Source of the DNA: Chloroflexota bacterium | Lineage (GTDB): Bacteria; Chloroflexota; Limnocylindria; P2-11E | NCBI GenBank assembly: GCA_005881885.1 | Contig: VBDX01000110.1 | Location: 1-48,680 of the forward strand | DNA length: 48,680 nt | Direction: 5' to 3' | Shown: positions 42,882 through 48,680 of the stretch, one piece after another | How the letters are laid out: each line of letters opens with the position of its first letter | How positions within the stretch are numbered: position 1 is the stretch's first letter | Notes under the pieces: model-generated | What the model was told of the DNA's origin: nothing | Seen by the model: only the letters and a program-made list of their open reading frames with translations | Databases searched by the model: none | Translations under genes and position numbers: made by a program

Positions 42882-43607
42882 CTACGGTCGCGTGCGGGCG
42901 ACCTCCGTCGCTTGATCGCGAGCCGACTTCTCGGCGGCGTCATCGAGAGGCGCCAGCTTCAGGTCGTTGTGCCGGCGCGCGAGCGCCCAGCCCAGGAGAC
43001 GGTCGGCGAGCCAGGGGTTCTTTGGCAGACATGAGCCATGCAGGTAGCAACCGATGACCTTGCCCTGCACGGCGCCCTCCGTCTTGTCCTCGCCGTTGTT
43101 GCCGTTCCCGACGACGACGGTCCCGAGCGGCTTCGCGCTCGACCCGAGGTGCGTCCGGCCGGAGTGGTTCTCGAACCCGATGAGATACGCCTCGGGAGCG
43201 TTCACGAGGAGGTTCCCGACAAAGCGCGTTTTTCCGGCATGCGTCGTCACGTCCAGGATCCCGACGCCAGGGATCGACGGCCCGGTCTCCGGCACATACT
43301 CGTGACCTAAGAGCTGGTAGCCGCCGCAGACCGAGAAGATCGCCGCACCGCCTTCCACTGACTTTTTGAGTGCGGCGCCGTTCTTTCCGGCGAGGTCCGC
43401 GCCGACGATGTCCTGGCCCTGGTCCTGGCCGCCGCCGAAGAACCAGATGTCCGGCCAATCCTGGTCGGCCCACTCGCCGACCGAATACGGGCGCACTGCC
43501 ACGTCGATGCCACGCCACTTCGCCCGCTGGCTTAGCGCGATGACGTTCCCGCGGTCGCCGTAGATGTTCATAAGGTCGGGATAGAGATGGGCGATCCGCA
43601 GATCCAT
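42882..43607 (-). CDS. gatD: Lipid II isoglutaminyl synthase, glutamine amidotransferase subunit
   Basis: 241 residues of the CobB/CobQ-like class I glutaminase family. It begins MDLRIAHLYPDLMNIYGDRG; the catalytic cysteine is in FSVCGGYQLLGHEY and the histidine in CYLHGSCLPKNPW. With MurT it amidates the D-Glu of lipid II. ATG 43607 lies 5 bases after the murT stop. The N-terminal part of the longer open frame is a shadow. Confidence 0.93.
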   Translation of the reverse strand: MDLRIAHLYPDLMNIYGDRGNVIALSQRAKWRGIDVAVRPYSVGEWADQDWPDIWFFGGGQDQGQDIVGADLAGKNGAALKKSVEGGAAIFSVCGGYQLLGHEYVPETGPSIPGVGILDVTTHAGKTRFVGNLLVNAPEAYLIGFENHSGRTHLGSSAKPLGTVVVGNGNNGEDKTEGAVQGKVIGCYLHGSCLPKNPWLADRLLGWALARRHNDLKLAPLDDAAEKSARDQATEVARTRP

Positions 43608-43612
43608 CGCGC

Positions 43613-45004
43613 TCAATCCTCCCAGAACGGGGTGACCGCGCCCACCTGAGAGAGCGCCGAACGGAGCTCGAGCATCGCGGTGTATGTCGCGAGCACGACG
43701 ACTTCGCTCCCGCGCGGCGCCAGCGAGACAGCACGCTCGATCGCGGCGCGCCACTCGTCGACCACTTCGATGCGTTCTTTCGGAAGACCGGCGTACTTGA
43801 ACCGGAGCGCGAGATCGCGCCCGCGGATGCCGGTGATGACCGCGTGCTCCACGGCCGGCGCGAGCGTCTCGAAGTCCGCGTCCCAGATCCACGACACGTC
43901 GCGCCCGTCGGCGTCGCGATCGTTGAGCGCCGCAAGCAGGCGCGGCTTGCGGCCGGTCTCGAGGAGCGCCCCGACCGCCGCGTTGAAGCCAGCGGGATTC
44001 TTCACGAGCACGAGCCGTAGCGTCCGGCCTTCGAGGTCGACGGTCTCGAGGCGACCGAACGCGGGACGGAAGTTGGCGAGCGCACGGGTCGCATCGGTGA
44101 GCCCGATGTCGAACGCGCGAGCGGCGCCGAGCGCGGCGAGCGCGTTGTACGCGTTGTACAGCCCAGGGATCGGGACGCGCACCGCCGCGAACACGCTCCC
44201 GATCGTGCCGGCGAGCGAGATCTCGGACCAGCTCTCCCCGAGAACGACCTTCGTCGCGGAGACGTCACGCGGCGGACGCGCGAGCCCGCAGGATGAGCAG
44301 GACCAATCGCCGACATGCGCGAGGACGACGCGCCTGTAGGCGAGCGGCGCCTTGCAGCGCGGGCAGCGGGTCGCGTCGCTGATCGCCTGCGGGACGGTTC
44401 CGCCGACGGAGTCATCGTCGACCCCGAAGAAGATCTTCTTAGCGTCGCGCCGGAGCGCGAGATTCGCGACGAGTGGATCGTCGGCATTGAGCACGAAGAT
44501 CGTTTCCGCCGGTAGGGTCGCGAGCGCTTCGCCGATCCGCTTCGCGAGCGTGTCGAGCTCGAAATAACGGTCCATCTGATCGCGAAAGAGATTGGTCACG
44601 ACGACGACGCGCGGATTGAGACGCGCGACCACGTTCGGAAGCGACGCCTCGTCGATCTCGAAGAGACCCAAGTCGCCGCGCGTCTCGCCGTACCAGTTCG
44701 CATCGGCGAGAAGCGCCGCGGCGACGCCGCGGTCCAGGTTCGATCCCGAGCGGTTGTGGATGGGCTCCCATCCCGCGGCGCGCGCGATGTCGGCAAGCAT
44801 CCGCGCCGTCGTGGTCTTGCCGTTCGTGCCTGAGACGCAGACCACGCCGTGCCTCAAGCCGGACGAGAGGGCGGTGATGAAGTTCGGGTCGACAGTGAGC
44901 GCGACCAGCCCGGGGAGGGCCGTGCCCCCGCGGCCGGTCACACGCAGACCCTCACGCGTGAGCTTGCCGGCGGCGTTGGCGATGAGTGCAAGCGTGTCGG
45001 GCAC
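43613..45004 (-). CDS. murT: Lipid II isoglutaminyl synthase, Mur-ligase subunit
   Basis: 463-residue Mur-ligase family protein: ATP loop VCVSGTNGKTTTARML, IDEASLPNVVARLNPRVVVV, and the four-cysteine zinc ribbon CPRCKAPLAY ... CSSCG typical of MurT. A C-terminal DUF1727-like domain holds the DRDADGRDVSWIWDADFE motif. Partner of GatD, in the same transcript. The pair is known from Gram-positive-type bacteria. Confidence 0.94.
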   Translation of the reverse strand: MPDTLALIANAAGKLTREGLRVTGRGGTALPGLVALTVDPNFITALSSGLRHGVVCVSGTNGKTTTARMLADIARAAGWEPIHNRSGSNLDRGVAAALLADANWYGETRGDLGLFEIDEASLPNVVARLNPRVVVVTNLFRDQMDRYFELDTLAKRIGEALATLPAETIFVLNADDPLVANLALRRDAKKIFFGVDDDSVGGTVPQAISDATRCPRCKAPLAYRRVVLAHVGDWSCSSCGLARPPRDVSATKVVLGESWSEISLAGTIGSVFAAVRVPIPGLYNAYNALAALGAARAFDIGLTDATRALANFRPAFGRLETVDLEGRTLRLVLVKNPAGFNAAVGALLETGRKPRLLAALNDRDADGRDVSWIWDADFETLAPAVEHAVITGIRGRDLALRFKYAGLPKERIEVVDEWRAAIERAVSLAPRGSEVVVLATYTAMLELRSALSQVGAVTPFWED

Positions 45005-45022
45005 CTTCGAAGCCTACCGGCG

Positions 45023-45610
45023 CTACACGCTCGCGGGCTGAACCTCGCGAAGGAGCAGTTCAAGCTCATCGATGGCGCGCCCGAGGCGTAGCGCGACGGC
45101 CTTTGCGGTGTCCCCGTTGGCCCCGGAGTTGTCGAGCGCGCCTTGCGCGTCGAGTCGCGCCAGGACGGCGACGGCTTTCCGCAACCGGGCGATCGTGAGC
45201 GAGGCCGGAAGCGCCCGGCGGAGCTCGCCGATCCGCGACTCCAGGCGCTCAAGGCGCGTCCGGAGCTCGTCCTCGAGGGCGTCCGGAGCCATCTCGTCGA
45301 GGCGGCGGGCCTCGGCCTGGAGCGCGCCCATCTCCCGCTGCACGACCTGGGCGGCCTTTTCGAGGGAGTGGCCCTTTTCGAGCGCTTGCCGGATCCGGAT
45401 GACCTTTTCCATCGCGTAGACGTCGTAGTCGTGCTCGCCGTCGGCAGAGGGCTTCACGAGGCCTTTCTTGGTCCAGTAAATGAGCTGGCGCGGCGTGACG
45501 TTACAAACCCGCGCGGCCTCAGCCGCGGAGAGACGAAGGCGCCCCAGCACCTCGCCGTCGTTCGCGATGAGGACTTGCGCGAGCGCGTCGCGCGATTCGG
45601 GCTCCGCCAC
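45023..45610 (-). CDS. MerR-family transcriptional regulator
   Basis: 195 residues. N-terminal winged helix RLSAAEAARVCNVTPRQLIY with YWTKKGLVKP, then a coiled coil (ALEKGHSLEKAAQVVQREMG and onward). No metal-binding C-terminal cysteine set. It is 18 bases upstream of murT and may control murT-gatD and itself. Starts at ATG 45610 beside an inverted repeat. Confidence 0.88.
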   Translation of the reverse strand: MAEPESRDALAQVLIANDGEVLGRLRLSAAEAARVCNVTPRQLIYWTKKGLVKPSADGEHDYDVYAMEKVIRIRQALEKGHSLEKAAQVVQREMGALQAEARRLDEMAPDALEDELRTRLERLESRIGELRRALPASLTIARLRKAVAVLARLDAQGALDNSGANGDTAKAVALRLGRAIDELELLLREVQPASV

Positions 45611-45661
45611 CGCCCTACAACTCTCCCCTGACGCCTAAATTTGAAACGAGTGTTGTAGGCG
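45611..45661. promoter_or_regulatory. Inverted repeat at the merR promoter
   Basis: CGCC(C)TACAAC-A/T-CTC on the left (45611-45625) and GAGTGTTGTAGGCG on the right (45648-45661) form long near-perfect arms around 22 bases. TTGACA lies on the minus strand at 45678-45673. The arrangement suggests autoregulation by the MerR-family protein. Confidence 0.55.
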
Positions 45662-45707
45662 GACGATTCACGTGTCAATGACCCGAACAGATATCGCTAC
45701 TTGGCTG

Positions 45708-45923
45708 CTAGCGAGTTCTCCGAACGGCCGAGCGCTGGCTCTGCCGGTATGCCACCTTGACCGAGGCGTGATACCGAGCGAGCCGCGGACCCTCGAGCTC
45801 CGCCCAGAGACGCCCTACCTCGACGCCGAGTGGATTTTTCACCTTTGCGGACTTCACCGCAGCCAGCACCGCCGCGTCCCAGCTCTTGGTGGAGTCGCCT
45901 TGCGCCTCGACGAGCCGCACCAC
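45708..45923 (-). CDS. Dodecin-like small protein
   Basis: 71 residues reading RLVEAQGDSTKSWDAAVLAA, then KNPLGVEVGRLWAELEG and a closing strand YHASVKVAYRQ: the alpha-beta pattern of dodecins, small flavin- or cofactor-binding dodecamers. The conserved TKSW-type segment and GVEV are present. GTG 45923 gives a normal dodecin length; ATG 45968 would add 15 residues and overlap the YtxH gene. Confidence 0.7.
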   Translation of the reverse strand: MVRLVEAQGDSTKSWDAAVLAAVKSAKVKNPLGVEVGRLWAELEGPRLARYHASVKVAYRQSQRSAVRRTR

Positions 45924-45948
45924 CGCGGGTCCCGCGGTCGCGGACCCA

Positions 45949-46202
45949 CTACGAGGTCGTGCGGGCATTCGAGCCGCGAGCGCCTCCGGCGCGGCGGGCG
46001 TTCGGTGCGTCGCCGCCGTCCTGCCCCGCACGCTTGGGCTCGATCGGGGGCAACGCCGCGATCTCGAGGATCTGGTTCGCCATGATCGTGAGCTTCTCGC
46101 CGAGCATCTTCCGTGTTTCGGCGCCGGAGCGCGGCGCGAACAGGGTCCCGACGACGAAACCGATCACGAAGAACCGTAGGGACGCGCGGGCGACAGCGAG
46201 CA

Positions 46203-46203
<1 letters not shown>
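45949..46203 (-). CDS. YtxH-like small membrane protein
   Basis: 84 residues: one TM helix (SLRFFVIGFVVGTLFAP) followed by RSGAETRKMLGEKLTIMANQ, the YtxH pattern, and an Ala/Arg/Gly-rich tail. ATG 46203 overlaps the stop of the sigma54 activator by one base (TGATG), so the two are translationally coupled. Function unknown. Confidence 0.78.
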
Positions 46204-47600
<1,397 letters not shown>

Positions 47601-47671
47601 TTTCCGTACGCTTCCTTCTCACGTGGGCCAACTTGGAGCCGTCCGAGGGCTCCCCCGCGTGCGATCAGTTG

Positions 47672-47701
47672 ATTCTGTGTGCCGATCACCGTACATGTCA
47701 A
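47672..47701 (-). promoter_or_regulatory. Candidate promoter for the sigma54 activator
   Basis: Minus-strand TTGACA (47701-47696), 18 bases, CAGAAT (47677-47672), 72 bases before the GTG start. Confidence 0.5.
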
Positions 47702-47738
47702 ACCGGGCGACTGCGGATGGCCTGCGTACGGTGGGCGG

Positions 47739-48680
47739 TCAGGCGACTTCGTACACCGCCCGGACGCGCGTGCCAATGAGGGCGGTGACAAGGGTGACCG
47801 CGCCGGCAATACCGATGAGAAGCGCCGGCCCGAACACATCGGCGAGCGCGCCGCTCACGAAGATCAATGGAAGCCAGCTCAGATTGACGAGGGCGATGCG
47901 CGCGCCGAACACGCTCGCCCGCGTCTCCGGCGCGGTCTTCTCCTGAAGGATCGTGACGTTCGGGACGTAGAAGGCGACGTTCGCGATGCCGAGCAACCCG
48001 AACAGCACGACGGCGACGGCAAACGAAGGGGCGATCGCGATTAGCACGATCACAGCGCCAGTCGAGGCGAATCCTAGGATCAGCATGCGCCCCTTCCTCA
48101 CATGCGCCACAAACCGGGGGAGGACCGCGCTGCCCAGCACCGCGCCGGAGGCGATCGCCGCCTCGGAAATCCCGAACTGCACGGCGCCTGCAGCGGGATC
48201 GTTGCCCGCGAACCTCTGGATGACGAAGGCCGGGGTCAGCCCATTGAAGATCGGCGTCGAGACCTGCGCCGCGAGGGAAAACACAGTGTTAGACCAAAGC
48301 ACGGCGGAGCGACGCAAGATGCGCAGACCCTCCCGCGCGTCGGCGACGAGCCGCGACCAGGTCATTAGGTGACGCGTCGATTCGCGGACGACCACACGCG
48401 ATAGCAGCATCGCCGAAAGGGCGAACGTGATCGCGTCGACGAAGAACGCGCTGCTTCCGATCGTCGCGACGAGGAGACCGCCGGCGAGGCCTCCGGCGAT
48501 CTCAACGGCCCGATCCGTCGCGTAGACGAGGGAGTTCCCGCGCGCGAGCTGACTGTCATCGAGGAGTGTCGGCACGAGGGCGATACGCGCGGGGTTGAAA
48601 ATGGCGGCGCAGAGCCCGGAGGCGAGCACCGCGGCAAACACCACGGCCAGCGGCGCGTCAATCGCGATCAAGAGCGGCAC
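47739..48680 (-). CDS. MFS transporter (5' end outside window)
   Basis: The last 313 residues of a major-facilitator protein with at least eight TM helices. FNPARIALVPTLLDDSQLARGNSL is the loop typical of the MdfA/enterobactin-exporter-like MFS_3 group. It is open to the window edge, so the N-terminus and true start are not seen. The stop at 47739 is 139 bases from the activator start. Substrate unknown. Confidence 0.88.
   Translation of the reverse strand: MPLLIAIDAPLAVVFAAVLASGLCAAIFNPARIALVPTLLDDSQLARGNSLVYATDRAVEIAGGLAGGLLVATIGSSAFFVDAITFALSAMLLSRVVVRESTRHLMTWSRLVADAREGLRILRRSAVLWSNTVFSLAAQVSTPIFNGLTPAFVIQRFAGNDPAAGAVQFGISEAAIASGAVLGSAVLPRFVAHVRKGRMLILGFASTGAVIVLIAIAPSFAVAVVLFGLLGIANVAFYVPNVTILQEKTAPETRASVFGARIALVNLSWLPLIFVSGALADVFGPALLIGIAGAVTLVTALIGTRVRAVYEVA

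Overview
The window is about 49 kb of GC-rich bacterial chromosome, densely packed, with many genes overlapping by 1-4 bases (ATGA, GTGA, TGATG). No rRNA, tRNA, CRISPR array, insertion sequence or phage gene was seen. Gene content (a SigR/RsrA-type sigma/anti-sigma pair, a MurT/GatD pair, two Lgt enzymes, many lipoproteins and Tad/Flp pili) suggests a monoderm-like, probably soil or freshwater lineage such as Chloroflexota or a neighbour. That placement is inference; no marker gene decides it.

Layout. 1-4.1 kb (minus strand): a Zn alcohol dehydrogenase cut by the window edge, a membrane protein with a truncated kinase-like N-lobe and an NBR1-like Ig domain, a decayed DUF1275 gene, a VOC protein and an endonuclease III. 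4.1-5.2 kb: an ECF sigma factor behind a SigR-type promoter, its zinc anti-sigma factor, then a tiny transcription unit (operator-like inverted repeat, promoter, very strong RBS, 15-residue lysine-rich ORF, terminator). 5.3-6.9 kb: a membrane protein without a normal start codon, a second endonuclease III and a DM13 protein. 6.9-10.0 kb: a polar amino-acid ABC importer. 10.0-11.2 kb: a PD40 beta-propeller lipoprotein. 11.3-16.2 kb: a complete branched-chain amino-acid (Liv) importer. 16.2-27.1 kb: housekeeping genes, namely CCA-adding enzyme, RF2 with a programmed +1 frameshift, two tandem lgt genes, secA and prs. 27.2-31.6 kb: a coupled set of PHP phosphoesterase, NTP-transferase-like protein, polytopic membrane protein, ComF and DUF192.

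31.6-42.8 kb is devoted to Tad/Flp-type pili on the minus strand. Two gene sets lie back to back. Downstream: flp pilin, prepilin peptidase, REC-CpaE, CpaF, TadB and TadC. Upstream: a lipase-like hydrolase, TadE, a TadE/G-like protein, a CpaB-like protein, a divergent TadZ, a second TadA/CpaF ATPase and a fused TadB-TadC. 42.9-45.6 kb holds gatD, murT (lipid II amidation) and a MerR regulator with an inverted repeat in its promoter region. 45.7-47.7 kb holds a sigma54 activator with a YtxH-like and a dodecin-like gene, and the window ends inside an MFS transporter.

Most worth a second look: the lysine-rich micropeptide unit beside the redox sigma pair; genes that apparently start at CTG or ATA; the fused TadB-TadC with its second Tad set; a 28-base repeat found in two neighbouring genes; and matching hairpins between binding-protein and permease genes in both ABC operons.
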